Notes under the pieces: model-generated
Seen by the model: only the letters and a program-made list of their open reading frames with translations
The model's database searches: none
Told to the model about the DNA's origin: nothing
In this document: piece by piece, positions 47,591-56,877 of the stretch
Numbering within the stretch: position 1 is the stretch's first letter
How the letters are laid out: every line of letters starts with the position of its first letter
Origin: Kluyvera georgiana ATCC 51603
GTDB lineage: Bacteria; Pseudomonadota; Gammaproteobacteria; Enterobacterales; Enterobacteriaceae
Length of the DNA stretch: 64,000 nt
Reading direction: 5' to 3'
Assembly (NCBI RefSeq): GCF_001654985.1
Contig: NZ_LXEU01000046.1
Location: 61,086-125,085, forward strand
Made by a program: the position numbers and the translations under genes

Positions 47591-47604
47591 GCGTATCAAA
47601 ATAA

Positions 47605-47967
47605 TTAAGCAGTCGGTTGTGCTGCCGGTTTAGCGGCTTCGTGTTTTACGGCTTTTTTGTGTTTTTTAGCAGCCTGCGCTTTCTGCGCTACAGCCGGTTT
47701 AGTGGCTGCTTTTTTGTGTTTCTTAGCGGCCTGAGCTTTCTGTTCTACCGCCGGTTTAGTGGCTGCTTTTTTGTGTTTTTTGGCAGCCTGCGCTTTCTGC
47801 GCCGGTGCTGCTTTTTTGTGTTTCTTGTGGTGAGTGGTTTTTGCCGGAGCCGCGTGAGTGGCGGTCGCAGTTGCAGCCGGAGCCGGCGTTGCCGTCGCGT
47901 CAGCAGCGAAAGCAGCAGAAGACAGACCCATAGCAGCGGCAACAACCAGAGCTAATACTTTTTTCAT
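47605..47967 (-). CDS. asr: Asr, acid shock protein precursor
   Basis: 120 aa (E. coli 102). Signal peptide [20 protein letters not shown] ending AFA|AD. The mature part is very basic and Ala/Lys/His-rich, with three near-identical 18-residue tandem units ([18 protein letters not shown]..), more than in E. coli, so the repeat has expanded. Periplasmic, strongly induced at low pH through RstBA and PhoBR; recent work treats it as an intrinsically disordered chaperone-like protein. ATG 47967 is chosen since GAGG is then 8 bases away. Confidence 0.94.
   Translation of the reverse strand: MKKVLALVVAAAMGLSSAAFAADATATPAPAATATATHAAPAKTTHHKKHKKAAPAQKAQAAKKHKKAATKPAVEQKAQAAKKHKKAATKPAVAQKAQAAKKHKKAVKHEAAKPAAQPTA
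47662..47823 (-). repeat. 54-bp tandem repeat within asr
   Basis: Three copies of an 18-codon unit encoding [18 protein letters not shown] with small changes (last copy diverges after KKA). Boundaries approximate. Slippage at such a repeat would give length polymorphism of Asr between strains. Confidence 0.7.
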
Positions 47968-48071
47968 TCTCATACCCTCGAATTGGTTTTTTCATTCAAC
48001 CCCACTGCGGGGCCGTTGAAAGAACTATACCTGCGGGCTATTGGTCTTTCCGTGAGTGATTGGTATCGGCG

Positions 48072-48085
48072 TGTAACGTAATGTA
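48072..48085 (-). promoter_or_regulatory. RstA box upstream of asr
   Basis: On the minus strand TACATTACGTTACA matches the RstA consensus TACATNTNGTTACA with one mismatch. It is about 105 bp upstream of the asr start, a position fitting acid-induced activation by RstA. Confidence 0.75.
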
Positions 48086-48108
48086 CGAGAGGTGTTGCAT
48101 AAATGTAC

Positions 48109-48131
48109 AGGGGCGATATGTCTTCGCCCCT
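48109..48131 (-). terminator. Hairpin after the YfcJ/YhhS-type MFS gene
   Basis: AGGGGCGA / TCGCCCCT with a 7-nt loop, close to the MFS stop. No T-run on the minus strand. Confidence 0.5.
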
Positions 48132-48138
48132 CACCGGG

Positions 48139-49335
48139 TTAGCTTGCGCAAGGCGTGCGGCTGGCGCGTTGCATCAGATAAACGCGCAGAATGAGCGCGA
48201 AGGCCATTGCCACGACCACGGCGGCTATCAGGTAAATGCTGTCTAAGCCCTGATAGCCCGCAATCCAGCCAGCGACGGGGCCGGTAATGCCTAACGCTAA
48301 ATCAAGAAAGGCAGAATAGGTACCCAGCGCGGTCCCCTGGTTTTGTTCTTCCACCTGTTTGACCGCTTCGACGCCCAGAGCCGGGAAGACCAGCGAGAAA
48401 CCGGAGCCGGTAAGGAAGGCGCCTAGCCCGGCGATCCAGGCGTTAGGGGCAAACCAGATAATCAGCAGCCCCAGACACTCAAAGACGTAGCAGACCAGCG
48501 ATACCCGAATGCCGCCAAACCGGGTGATGGTGTTACCCAGCACCAGACGAATACAGATAAAGCCAATACTGAACAGTGAGAGCGTGAAGGCGGCACCTTG
48601 CCAGCCGTGCGCGGAGAAGTAGAGCGTGATAAATGTCGCAATCACCCCGAAGCCTACCGTACCAAGGCCTAGACCCAAACCGTAAGGCCAGATTTTACGC
48701 GCTACGACGTGGTAAGGGGCTCTGATGCCCGCGCTGACGCTGACGTCAGCACGAGTACGGGCAAAGAGCAGGCCAATGACGGCGATAATCACAATCAGCG
48801 CTGCGAAGCCGCTGATGCCAAACGCGCTATTGAGCATCACCCCCAACGGCGCACCGGCGGCCATAGCGACATAGGTGGCGACCCCGTTCCAGGAAATGAC
48901 GCGGGACGTGTGAATTGCGCCGACGGTTTTAATCCCCCACAGCGTGGAACCGGTAGAGGTAAAACTCTCGCCGACACCGAGGAACACGCGGCCGACCAAC
49001 AGCAGCGCAACGGCCAGAATGGGGCTGGCGTGCGCGGCCGCGGCGGCCAGCGTAAACAGGCCGCTCATCATGCAGCAGATTATCCCCAGGCTGACAACCT
49101 TCTTCGGCCCCCAGATATCGGTATAGCGCCCGGCATGCGGGCGGCTGACGAGAGTGGAAATATACTGGAGGCTAATCACGGCCCCGGCAACCAGCGTACT
49201 GTAGCCGAGATCGTAGTGAATGAATCCGGGGAGTACCGCCAGCGGCAGACCGATGGAGAGGTAGCAAATACAGGTGAAAACCACGATCGAAATAATGCGC
49301 AGATTAAGCTGGGTATTACTGGTGTAGGTAGTCAT
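48139..49335 (-). CDS. MFS transporter, YfcJ/YhhS family
   Basis: 398-aa twelve-helix major facilitator resembling E. coli YhhS/YfcJ: SIGLPLAVLPGFIHYDLGYS, VISLQYISTLVSRPHAGRYTD, GSTLWGIKTVGAIHTSRVISWNG, GFGVIATFITLYF and GFSLVFPALGVEAVK. Probably an arabinose/drug-efflux-like exporter; substrate unknown. ATG 49335 is favoured by the family, but ATG 49368 is also open; neither has a strong ribosome site. The gene is not at this place in E. coli. Confidence 0.88.
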   Translation of the reverse strand: MTTYTSNTQLNLRIISIVVFTCICYLSIGLPLAVLPGFIHYDLGYSTLVAGAVISLQYISTLVSRPHAGRYTDIWGPKKVVSLGIICCMMSGLFTLAAAAAHASPILAVALLLVGRVFLGVGESFTSTGSTLWGIKTVGAIHTSRVISWNGVATYVAMAAGAPLGVMLNSAFGISGFAALIVIIAVIGLLFARTRADVSVSAGIRAPYHVVARKIWPYGLGLGLGTVGFGVIATFITLYFSAHGWQGAAFTLSLFSIGFICIRLVLGNTITRFGGIRVSLVCYVFECLGLLIIWFAPNAWIAGLGAFLTGSGFSLVFPALGVEAVKQVEEQNQGTALGTYSAFLDLALGITGPVAGWIAGYQGLDSIYLIAAVVVAMAFALILRVYLMQRASRTPCAS

Positions 49336-49633
49336 AAACGGAACAGGGAAGACAAAAAGTGGTTCCATTATAGAACCTGTCGGTATTCTCTTGAAGTTAT
49401 TAGGATTTCATGCGCACTAATAGTCACAAAGAGGGCGCTGGGGGCAGGATATCGAGCGGAAGTGTGTTATGGGTTTGGCGAAGCGAGAGCGGCGATTACA
49501 GATTACCTGGGGTGCTTCAAACGATGAATTGAACGATTATAGAAACATTAAGATAACCTTAAGAAGAATCGCATTCAATGTTAATGGAATAAATTTCTTA
49601 AACGCTACTATCTGTAATTCATTATTAACTTGA

Positions 49634-50281
49634 ATGATTTCTATGAAATTTGATACACATTTACCCTTTTCTGTTGTTGTTATGGTGGTTCTCTCCCTGT
49701 TATTTCCGTTTGCCGCAGACTGGCATCTACCGTTGCTTGGCGGTGCCTTAGTGACGCTGATTGAAAACGCTCAGGCGCTGTGGCTGCTGTTTGGCGCGTT
49801 GTTTACCGCTTGGTATATCAAACCGCTTTCGAGGCCTGAAGGAGAAAAACAGTTCTGGATGTGGGCCGTGCTGTGGTGGATGGTGCTGCTAGGACGAAGT
49901 ACGAGTTGGGGGCGGGCTTATTTCCCCGAGCAACCTCAGTTTGTGTTTAGAGTGATTTCCGTCGTTCTGATCGGAGGTTTAGCGCTTTCTCTGTTATCCG
50001 GGCCATTACGCAAGGACATCGTCCGCAGGGTTAAGGAAGTGACAATGCCGCTGTGGTTGCTGGCTGTGACGATTTGTTCGTTTATCATTTCCGATACCGT
50101 TGAGCACCATCGTCTGCTGGCACCGCTGTTTGTTCATAATTCTCAATATGCTGACCTTATGGAAGAGTTGTATGAAATTCCATTTATGGTAGGGCTGTTG
50201 CTTGTTACGTACTATTTTATGAAAACGGATAAGTCCTCCGACAGGGTTTTCCTGCTAAACATCAGTGTAGACTGTAAATAG
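49634..50281 (+). CDS. Unknown integral membrane protein
   Basis: 215 aa (or 212 from ATG 49643) with about six hydrophobic segments: residues 13-30, 45-65, 75-88, 105-122, 138-155 and 185-200. Trp-rich WMWAVLWWMVLLGRSTSWGRAYFP loop (by position 75-98) and a DTVEHHRLL motif between helices are its most distinctive features, the His pair possibly metal- or heme-binding. I do not recognise the family. No clear ribosome site. Upstream 49360-49630 is AT-rich. Confidence 0.65.
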   Translation: MISMKFDTHLPFSVVVMVVLSLLFPFAADWHLPLLGGALVTLIENAQALWLLFGALFTAWYIKPLSRPEGEKQFWMWAVLWWMVLLGRSTSWGRAYFPEQPQFVFRVISVVLIGGLALSLLSGPLRKDIVRRVKEVTMPLWLLAVTICSFIISDTVEHHRLLAPLFVHNSQYADLMEELYEIPFMVGLLLVTYYFMKTDKSSDRVFLLNISVDCK

Positions 50282-50283
50282 AA

Positions 50284-50316
50284 AATGCCTCGGCGTTTAG
50301 TGCGCTGCGGCATTTT
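50284..50316 (+). terminator. Terminator after the membrane protein gene
   Basis: AATGCC / GGCATT arms with an interior GC-rich segment, then TTTT. Two bases after the stop; plausible rho-independent terminator. Confidence 0.6.
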
Positions 50317-50700
50317 TGGGCCTGTTGTTAATTGAGTGTCAGATATGTCTGTTCTTCTGCACTTTTCTTTCTCAATACTCAGCTTGTCATCATGCAGGTA
50401 AACGTCTCGAATGAGGGTAAGCGCGGGGAGACGTCTACCCGTGAGTTTAAGCGTGTCTACGGCCCGGGATAGAAGATTCTCTGACCTTCTCAGGATCGGA
50501 TGATTTTATTCGAACACCTTAGTCCGCTTGTGCGAAGAGCGGATGCTGCTAACATTTATCTGCATCAATTTGTGGAGAGCCGATCAGCGTTATTATGGCA
50601 CTTTAAACGTTTTCCTATGCTTTAAATAAATTTTGAGCTTGAAATGATTTTGATGTTATGCTAGGTGACATAAATAATTACAGGTCTGGAGGTAATTTAT
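50317..50700. other. 384-bp intergenic stretch, no clear gene
   Basis: Contains a start-less minus-strand open frame (50212-50505) overlapping the previous gene, judged noise, and a strong ribosome site GGAGGT just before 50701. Nothing else supported. Confidence 0.45.
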
Positions 50701-51055
50701 ATGAAGCCAAAGGAAATACTTTGCCAATGGGTTGACGCATTTAATAATGCAGATGTAGAAATTATTTCAGAATTATATGATGATAATGCAATAAACCATC
50801 AGGTAGCCAATGAACCCGTTCTTGGGAAACAGGCTATAAAGAAAATGTTTGAACAAGATTTTTCTATTCCAGAAATGGTTTGTATCGTTGAAAACATTTT
50901 CGAAGATGGACAATGGGCGATTTTAGAGTGGCGTTCCCCATTAGGTTTGAGAGGTTGCGGTTTTTTTCAAATAGATAAACAATAAAATTATCTTTCAAAG
51001 AGGCTATTGGGATAAGCTATCTTTCTTAAAACAGCACAATTTGCCTATTGAATAA
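50701..51055 (+). pseudogene. NTF2/SnoaL-like protein gene broken by a frameshift
   Basis: The intact part (50701-50985, 94 aa) starts with an excellent GGAGGT site and encodes an NTF2-like fold (WVDAFNNADVEIISELYDDNAINHQV, WAILEWRS, GCGFFQID), ending early at TAA 50983-50985. In the +1 frame directly after, KIIFQRGYWDKLSFLKQHNL continues to TAA 51053-51055, the usual C-terminus of SnoaL-like proteins. One extra base (or two missing) near 50970-50983 explains it. Could be a real pseudogene or a sequencing error in the A-rich segment. Confidence 0.8.
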
Positions 51056-51142
51056 AATTTATATATACCTTATCCAATCGGCGGAATCTTTACACCATCG
51101 TATAATGTGATTTCTGGAATATCTGAGCATTGTGCAAGGCAA

Positions 51143-51175
51143 ATAAGCGGCGGGGAGATTTGCTCCGCCGCTTAT
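51143..51175 (-). terminator. Terminator after ynfM
   Basis: ATAAGCGGCGG / CCGCCGCTTAT with an 11-nt loop, just past the ynfM stop; TTTG follows on the minus strand. Confidence 0.65.
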
Positions 51176-51177
51176 GA

Positions 51178-52428
51178 TTAGCGTAAGCGTTTATGCAGCG
51201 TATAGCCGGTCAGCAGCGCGCCGACCAGCAGCAGGGCAATAAATCCCCCCACGCCATTCCAGCCGTATTTGTGCCAGAACACGCCGCCGAGCGTCCCGGC
51301 AACGCTCGAACCGAGATAGTAGCTAAAGAGATACAGCGACGATGCCTGTCCTCTGGCGCGGCGCGCGCGCGGGCCAATCCAACTGCTGGCGACCGAGTGC
51401 GCGGCAAAGAACCCTGCGGAGAACAGCAGCATGCCGGGGAAGATCACCCACAGCGGCGAGAACAACGTGAGCAGCAGACCTAGTAACATCACGCCGGTGA
51501 AGAAGATCATCACCGGGCCGCGACCGTAGCGGGTCGTCATCACGCCGGCTTTTGGCGAGCTCCAGGTCCCGGTCAGGTAGGCGACGGAAAGCAGACCTAC
51601 CACCGCCTGGTTGAGTGACCAGGGAGAAAGCATCAGGCGATAGCCAATATAGTTAAACAGGGTGACGAACGCGCCCATCAGCAGAAAACCCTCGACGAAC
51701 AGCAGCGGCAGGCCGCGATCGCGAAAGTGCAGATGGAAATTAATGAGCAATGATTTCGGCTTCAGCGAGCTGGGACGGAAGTGGCGGGATTCCGGCAGAA
51801 TGCGCCAGAACATAATGGCCGAGGCCAGCGCAAAGAGGCTGATCGCCGCCAGCGCCACGCGCCAGCCGAAGAAATCGGTAAACACCCCAGTAAGCAGACG
51901 TCCACTCATCCCGCCAATCGAGTTACCGCTGATATATAGCCCCATCGAGAAGGCGACGAAACTCGGGTGAATCTCTTCACTAAGATAGGTCATGCCGACC
52001 GCAGCCACGCCGCTTAGCGACAGACCAATCAGCGCGCGCATCAGCAAAATCCCATGCCAGCTGGTCATCATCGTCGACAGTAGTGAACAGCAGGAAGCCA
52101 GCAGCAGCGCGGTGACCATCACCTGTTTACGTCCAATGGCGTCGGAAAGCGGCCCGGTAAACAGCAGGCCAATCGCCAACATGATGGTGGAAATTGACAG
52201 CGAAATGCTGCTCCCCGCCGGTGAAATACCGAACTCATGAGAAAGGACCGGCAGAATGGGCTGCACGCAGTACAGCAGGGCAAATGTTGCCAGTCCGGCG
52301 GAGAAGAGGGCGAGCGTAACGCGAATGAAAGCCGGCGTGCCGCGGCGGATAAACGTATTGCTGGAAGCGGGAGTATCGTCGCGGACATCAATAACGGGCG
52401 TATGGTCTGCGGTAGTTGTGCGGCTCAC
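51178..52428 (-). CDS. ynfM: YnfM, MFS efflux transporter
   Basis: 416-aa twelve-helix MFS protein (E. coli 417), linked in E. coli to arabinose/IPTG-type or acridine efflux. Motifs: LFSAGLATFALLYCVQPILP, the MFS motif A GPLSDAIGRKQVM, and GMTYLSEEIHPSFVAFSMGLYISGNSIGG. GTG 52428 is chosen: AAGGA is 7 bases upstream and it restores the E. coli MSRTTT- start. The in-frame ATG at 52452 has no ribosome site. Divergent from ynfL, which likely regulates it. Confidence 0.93.
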   Translation of the reverse strand: MSRTTTADHTPVIDVRDDTPASSNTFIRRGTPAFIRVTLALFSAGLATFALLYCVQPILPVLSHEFGISPAGSSISLSISTIMLAIGLLFTGPLSDAIGRKQVMVTALLLASCCSLLSTMMTSWHGILLMRALIGLSLSGVAAVGMTYLSEEIHPSFVAFSMGLYISGNSIGGMSGRLLTGVFTDFFGWRVALAAISLFALASAIMFWRILPESRHFRPSSLKPKSLLINFHLHFRDRGLPLLFVEGFLLMGAFVTLFNYIGYRLMLSPWSLNQAVVGLLSVAYLTGTWSSPKAGVMTTRYGRGPVMIFFTGVMLLGLLLTLFSPLWVIFPGMLLFSAGFFAAHSVASSWIGPRARRARGQASSLYLFSYYLGSSVAGTLGGVFWHKYGWNGVGGFIALLLVGALLTGYTLHKRLR

Positions 52429-52544
52429 GGGAAGATCCTTGGCTAAAAACAACGAGTAATGTCGACATAGGTCACATAATCAGAGTAGGAAAATGTAAAT
52501 ATTCTGTCTAATATATTAATAATCTCAATTGATACATATAAAAT

Positions 52545-53447
52545 ATGAATATCGAGCTTCGTCATCTGCGCTATTTCGTGGCCGTTGCGGAAGAGCTGCA
52601 TTTTGGCCGTGCTGCCGCCCGTCTGAATATTTCGCAACCGCCGCTGAGTCAGCAAATTCAGATTCTGGAACAGCAGGTCGGTGCACGTCTGTTTGCCCGC
52701 ACCAACCGCAGCGTGAGTCTGACGGAGGCGGGACGGCAGTTTCTCGCCGATAGCCGGCAGATCCTACTACAGGTAAACGAAGCCGCGGCACGTGCCAACC
52801 GTCTGCATCACGGGGAAACGGGTGAACTTCACATTGGTTTTACCTCATCCGCCCCCTTTATTAAGGCCGTTTCCGATACGCTGTCGACATTTCGCCAGCG
52901 TTATCCGGACGTGCATATTCAGACGCGTGAGACCAATACCCGTGAACAGATCTCACCGCTGACGGAAGGTGCGCTTGAGCTGGGGCTGATGCGCAACACG
53001 CAGCTCCCCGATACGCTTGACTGGCAAATCATTCTGCGCGAGCCGCTGCTGGCGATGATTCACCGCGACCATCCGTTAGCCAGTCAGCCGTCGGTCAGCC
53101 TTGTTGAGCTGGCGAAAGAGCCGTTTGTCTTTTTTGATCCGCACGTCGGCACCGGGCTGTATGACGATATTCTTGGTCTGATGCGCCGCTATGGCGTGAC
53201 GCCGGTGATTACCCAGGAGGTCGGGGAGGCGATGACGATTATCGGTCTGGTGTCATCGGGGTTGGGGGTGTCGATTTTACCCGCCTCATTTCGTCGCGTT
53301 CAGTTGTATGAAATGCGCTGGGTACCGATAGCAGAAGAGGACGCGGTGTCGGAAATGTGGCTGGTCTGGTCAAAACACCATGAGCTTAGCCAGGCGGCGC
53401 AGCGCTTTAAGCAGCACTTGTTAAACGCGGCAAAGGTCAGCGTTTAG
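52545..53447 (+). CDS. ynfL: YnfL, LysR-type regulator
   Basis: 300 aa (E. coli 297). N-terminal HTH MNIELRHLRYFVAVAEELHFGRAAARLNISQPPLSQQI (by position 1-38), effector domain from about 92. Divergent from ynfM with a 116-bp gap, the classic LysR-target layout. Inducer unknown. Confidence 0.94.
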   Translation: MNIELRHLRYFVAVAEELHFGRAAARLNISQPPLSQQIQILEQQVGARLFARTNRSVSLTEAGRQFLADSRQILLQVNEAAARANRLHHGETGELHIGFTSSAPFIKAVSDTLSTFRQRYPDVHIQTRETNTREQISPLTEGALELGLMRNTQLPDTLDWQIILREPLLAMIHRDHPLASQPSVSLVELAKEPFVFFDPHVGTGLYDDILGLMRRYGVTPVITQEVGEAMTIIGLVSSGLGVSILPASFRRVQLYEMRWVPIAEEDAVSEMWLVWSKHHELSQAAQRFKQHLLNAAKVSV

Positions 53448-53538
53448 CCGCCAAAAGTGTGAAAAAATGTGCGTTAAATCACAAGGCTAAGTAAATATTT
53501 GACGTCGACCATTGAAGTACTTCACCATAGTCCACAGT

Positions 53539-53560
53539 TTATTTCGAAGCGCGAAAATAA
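53539..53560 (+). promoter_or_regulatory. Mlc operator (autoregulation)
   Basis: TTATTTCG...CGAAAATAA inverted repeat of 22 bp fits the Mlc/NagC consensus. It lies 12 bp before the mlc start, as in E. coli where Mlc represses its own gene. Confidence 0.85.
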
Positions 53561-53571
53561 GGGAGTTTACG

Positions 53572-54789
53572 GTGGTAGCGGACAGTCAGCCAGGCCATAT
53601 TGATCAAATCAAGCAGACCAATGCAGGGTCGGTTTATCGTCTCATTGATCAGCTTGGCCCGGTTTCGCGTATTGACCTTTCCCGACTTGCGCAACTGGCC
53701 CCTGCCAGTATTACCAAAATTGTCCGTGAACTGCTGGAAGCCCATCTGGTACAGGAAACGGAAATCCAGGAGGCGGGGAGTCGCGGGCGCCCTGCAGTAG
53801 GGCTAATGGTGGAAACCGAAGCCTGGCACTACCTCGCTGTGCGCATCAGCCGCGGTGATATTCATCTGGCGCTGCGCGACCTTAGCAGCAAACTGGTGGT
53901 AGAAGAACAGCTTGAGCTGGCGCTGGTAGACGAAACGCCTTTCCTTAACCGCGTACTGTCGCATATCGACCAGTTCTTTATTCGTCATCAAAATCTGCTG
54001 GAACGCTTAACGGCCATTGCTATCACGCTGCCGGGCATCATCGATACCGAAAATGGCATTATTCATCGCATGCCCTTTTATGACGTCAAAGATGTTCCGC
54101 TGGGGGAAACGCTGGAGGCGCATACCGGCGTGCCGGTGTATATCCAGCACGACATCAGCGCCTGGACCATGGCCGAAGCGCTGTTCGGGGCTTCTCGGGG
54201 AGCGCGCGACGTGATTCAGGTGGTGATTGACCATAACGTGGGCGCAGGGGTGATTACCGATGGTCGCTTACTGCATGCCGGAAGCAGCAGCCTGGTCGAG
54301 ATTGGCCATACTCAGGTTGACCCCTATGGCAAGCGCTGTTACTGCGGTAATCACGGCTGTCTGGAAACGATAGCCAGCGTGGAGAGCGTGCTTGAGCTCA
54401 CTCAAGTGCGGATGCAGCAATCAATGAGTTCGATGTTACATCAAAAGCCGCTTACCGTAGACTGGCTGTGCCAGGCGGCGCTGCAAGGCGATCTGCTGGC
54501 AAAAGACATCATTAGCAGCATCGGCACCAACGTTGGTCGTATCCTTGCGATTATGGTCAATCTGTTCAATCCACAAAAAATTCTCATTGGTTCTCCGTTT
54601 AACCAGGCGGCGGACATCCTCTTTCCGGCGATTGGCGACTGTATTCGCCAGCAGTCGCTGCCGGCCTACAGTAAACATATCGCCGTAGAGCAAACGCAGT
54701 TCTCCAACCGCGGCACGATGGCCGGAGCGGCGCTGGTAAAAGATGCGCTATATAATGGAACGCTGCTGATCAGACTGTTACAGGGTTAA
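53572..54789 (+). CDS. mlc: Mlc (DgsA), ROK-family repressor of PTS sugar genes
   Basis: 405 aa (E. coli 406). HTH at about residues 10-75 (VYRLIDQLGPVSRIDLSRLAQLAPASITKIVRELLEA, by position). ROK domain with HTQVDPYGKRCYCGNHGC, the zinc-binding His/Cys cluster, and GTMAGAALVKDALYN. Represses ptsG, ptsHI, manXYZ and malT; relieved when dephosphorylated PtsG (EIICB-Glc) binds it at the membrane. GTG 53572 with AAGGGAG 8 bases upstream gives MVADSQPGH-, the E. coli-type start. Confidence 0.96.
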   Translation: MVADSQPGHIDQIKQTNAGSVYRLIDQLGPVSRIDLSRLAQLAPASITKIVRELLEAHLVQETEIQEAGSRGRPAVGLMVETEAWHYLAVRISRGDIHLALRDLSSKLVVEEQLELALVDETPFLNRVLSHIDQFFIRHQNLLERLTAIAITLPGIIDTENGIIHRMPFYDVKDVPLGETLEAHTGVPVYIQHDISAWTMAEALFGASRGARDVIQVVIDHNVGAGVITDGRLLHAGSSSLVEIGHTQVDPYGKRCYCGNHGCLETIASVESVLELTQVRMQQSMSSMLHQKPLTVDWLCQAALQGDLLAKDIISSIGTNVGRILAIMVNLFNPQKILIGSPFNQAADILFPAIGDCIRQQSLPAYSKHIAVEQTQFSNRGTMAGAALVKDALYNGTLLIRLLQG

Positions 54790-54919
54790 CATTTTTTGCC
54801 ATTTTGCAAAAAATTGCGCTATCTCAATCCGACCTCCTGACGCATCACGTAAACTTTCACCCCGTTGAATTATTCATTGTCTTGATATTCTGTCGGCAAA
54901 ATTGTGGGGCTAGTTAGTG

Positions 54920-55615
54920 ATGCTAAATCGTTTCTTTATTACTGGAACTGATACTTCTGTCGGCAAGACGGTGGTTTCTCGTGCGCTATTGCAGGCGCTC
55001 GCCGCCAGCGGGAAACGGGTGGCAGGCTATAAGCCGGTTGCCAAGGGCAGTCGAGAGACCGCTGAGGGGCTACGCAACAAAGATGCGCTGGTGCTGCAAA
55101 GCGTGTCATCGCTGGCGTTACCTTATGAGGCGATTAACCCTATCGCGCTGAGCGAAGAAGAGAGCAGCGTTGCCCATAGCTGTCCCATTAACTACACGCT
55201 GTTGTCCGACGGATTGGCGAATCTGAGCCGCCAGGTTGATAACGTGGTGGTGGAAGGAACGGGGGGCTGGCGCAGCCTGATGAACGATTTGCGTCCGCTT
55301 TCTGAGTGGGTGGTGCAGGAGCAATTGCCGGTGCTGATGGTGGTGGGGATTCAGGAAGGGTGCATCAACCATGCGTTGCTGACCGCTCAGGCCATTGCCA
55401 ACGACGGTCTGCCGCTCATTGGCTGGGTGGCCAACCGTATCAACCCAGGGCTGGCGCACTATGCGGAAATTATTGATGTGCTGAGCAAAAAACTGCCCGC
55501 ACCGCTGATCGGCGAACTGCCGTATCTGCCGCGTCCGGAACAGCGCGAGCTCAGCCAGTATGTTGATTTAGCGATGCTCCGTAACGTGCTGACGGTAGAT
55601 AGAATTCTGGCGTAA
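54920..55615 (+). CDS. bioD2: BioD2 (YnfK), dethiobiotin-synthetase-like protein
   Basis: 231 aa, same as E. coli. P-loop [15 protein letters not shown], and [15 protein letters not shown] typical of dethiobiotin synthetase. A second copy beside the bio operon is usual; physiological role is uncertain. ATG 54920 restores the E. coli length; GTG 54917 is possible. Its 3' end overlaps convergent clcB by 48 bases. Confidence 0.94.
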   Translation: MLNRFFITGTDTSVGKTVVSRALLQALAASGKRVAGYKPVAKGSRETAEGLRNKDALVLQSVSSLALPYEAINPIALSEEESSVAHSCPINYTLLSDGLANLSRQVDNVVVEGTGGWRSLMNDLRPLSEWVVQEQLPVLMVVGIQEGCINHALLTAQAIANDGLPLIGWVANRINPGLAHYAEIIDVLSKKLPAPLIGELPYLPRPEQRELSQYVDLAMLRNVLTVDRILA

Positions 55616-56863
55616 GGTGCGCGACAGCACTGACGCCAACACGCAGGCAACCAGCAAACCGGGCAGCAGCGTATATTGCCCGGTCATTTCACAAATCATC
55701 AGCGTCGACATAATCGGCGCATGCGTCGTGGCCGCCAGCAGGGTAGCCATTCCAGTAATCCCCAGCAGTATCGCGATACCTTCGTGACCCGGAAATCCCA
55801 GACTCCACGTATTCGCAAACACAATACCTAGCCCTAAACCAATAAATAGCGTGGGAGTAAACACCCCGCCGGGCGCGCCTGAACCGCTGCTGGCGAGAAT
55901 GGCGAGCAGTTTGCACACGAAGATCCCAGCGATGATGCTCAGAGCGGGCGGCGTCAGTAAGAACCCTTGCACGACGCTGTATCCATTACCCCATACCGCG
56001 GGGGTGAGCAGCGACAGTATCCCGACGACAAGCCCACCCAGGGCGAGCTGCCACGGTGGAGACAACTTCAGCGCCAGGAAACCGCGATGAGTCGTATCCA
56101 TTAACCACATCAGTAACGGGCCCCCGAGCCCGCACAGAAGACCCGTGGCCAGTATCAGCGCATAATGCGTGGCAGTGAGCGCGGGAATGGCCCCGACGCG
56201 ATAAAGCAGCTCTGCGCCGCCGTTCATCGCCTGCGTTGTGAGCAGAGCGACAACCGCCGCAATCACCACCGGCCCGAGCGAGGCGAGCATGAGCGTGCCG
56301 AAGAGGATCTCGGCAATAAACAGGCTACCGGCTAACGGAGCATGGTAGGCGCTAGCCATCCCGGCAGCGGCTCCGCAGGCGATCCACAGTTTCCATTCCG
56401 CTTTTGGCGTGAAGCGTTGGGCGAAAAATGAAGCCGCTAGCGCCGCCAGCAAAATCATTGCCCCTTCACGGCCAATCGCGCTGCCGCTGGCTACGACCAG
56501 CAGAGAGGCGGTTGATTTGACAAGGCTGGAGCCGGTGTCGAACCTGCCTTCGTCGCTCTCCAGAGCCTCCATGTAGTCTGTTGGCGCATGAGGGCGCTGA
56601 CGCGTATAACGTTGCCAGCTCCATAACAGCATACCGGCTGCCAGCCCTCCAAGGGCGGGGGTGATAAGACGTCGCCACCAGGCCAGACCTTCAGCGGCGT
56701 TGACCAGACTACCGCTGTCGTTGCTTAAAAACAGCCACTCCAGCAGATACATCGCGTGACGGAACAGCGCTACCGCCAGCGCCGCGAGGACGCCAATGAC
56801 GGTAGCGAAAAGCAGACGACGGAACATCGCCATAATGTCAGGGTAATGGTGTAGACGCTGCAT
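55568..56863 (-). CDS. clcB: ClcB, voltage-gated ClC-type chloride channel/antiporter
   Basis: 431 aa (E. coli 418) inner-membrane ClC protein. Signatures: [15 protein letters not shown] with the gating Glu, [16 protein letters not shown], and [24 protein letters not shown]. Involved in acid resistance as a proton/chloride shunt. Three starts are possible: 56863, 56833 and 56827, the last matching E. coli MF-. The 48-bp coding overlap with bioD2 (antisense) is unusual in extent. Confidence 0.92.
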   Translation of the reverse strand: MQRLHHYPDIMAMFRRLLFATVIGVLAALAVALFRHAMYLLEWLFLSNDSGSLVNAAEGLAWWRRLITPALGGLAAGMLLWSWQRYTRQRPHAPTDYMEALESDEGRFDTGSSLVKSTASLLVVASGSAIGREGAMILLAALAASFFAQRFTPKAEWKLWIACGAAAGMASAYHAPLAGSLFIAEILFGTLMLASLGPVVIAAVVALLTTQAMNGGAELLYRVGAIPALTATHYALILATGLLCGLGGPLLMWLMDTTHRGFLALKLSPPWQLALGGLVVGILSLLTPAVWGNGYSVVQGFLLTPPALSIIAGIFVCKLLAILASSGSGAPGGVFTPTLFIGLGLGIVFANTWSLGFPGHEGIAILLGITGMATLLAATTHAPIMSTLMICEMTGQYTLLPGLLVACVLASVLSRTLRQNSIYRQHVTEHR

Positions 56864-56877
56864 AGAATTTTAGAGGC

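Noticed and set aside
50212..50505. About 97-codon minus-strand open frame after the unknown membrane protein gene
   Set aside because: No start codon in a useful place, no ribosome site and partly antisense to the membrane protein gene; probably chance.
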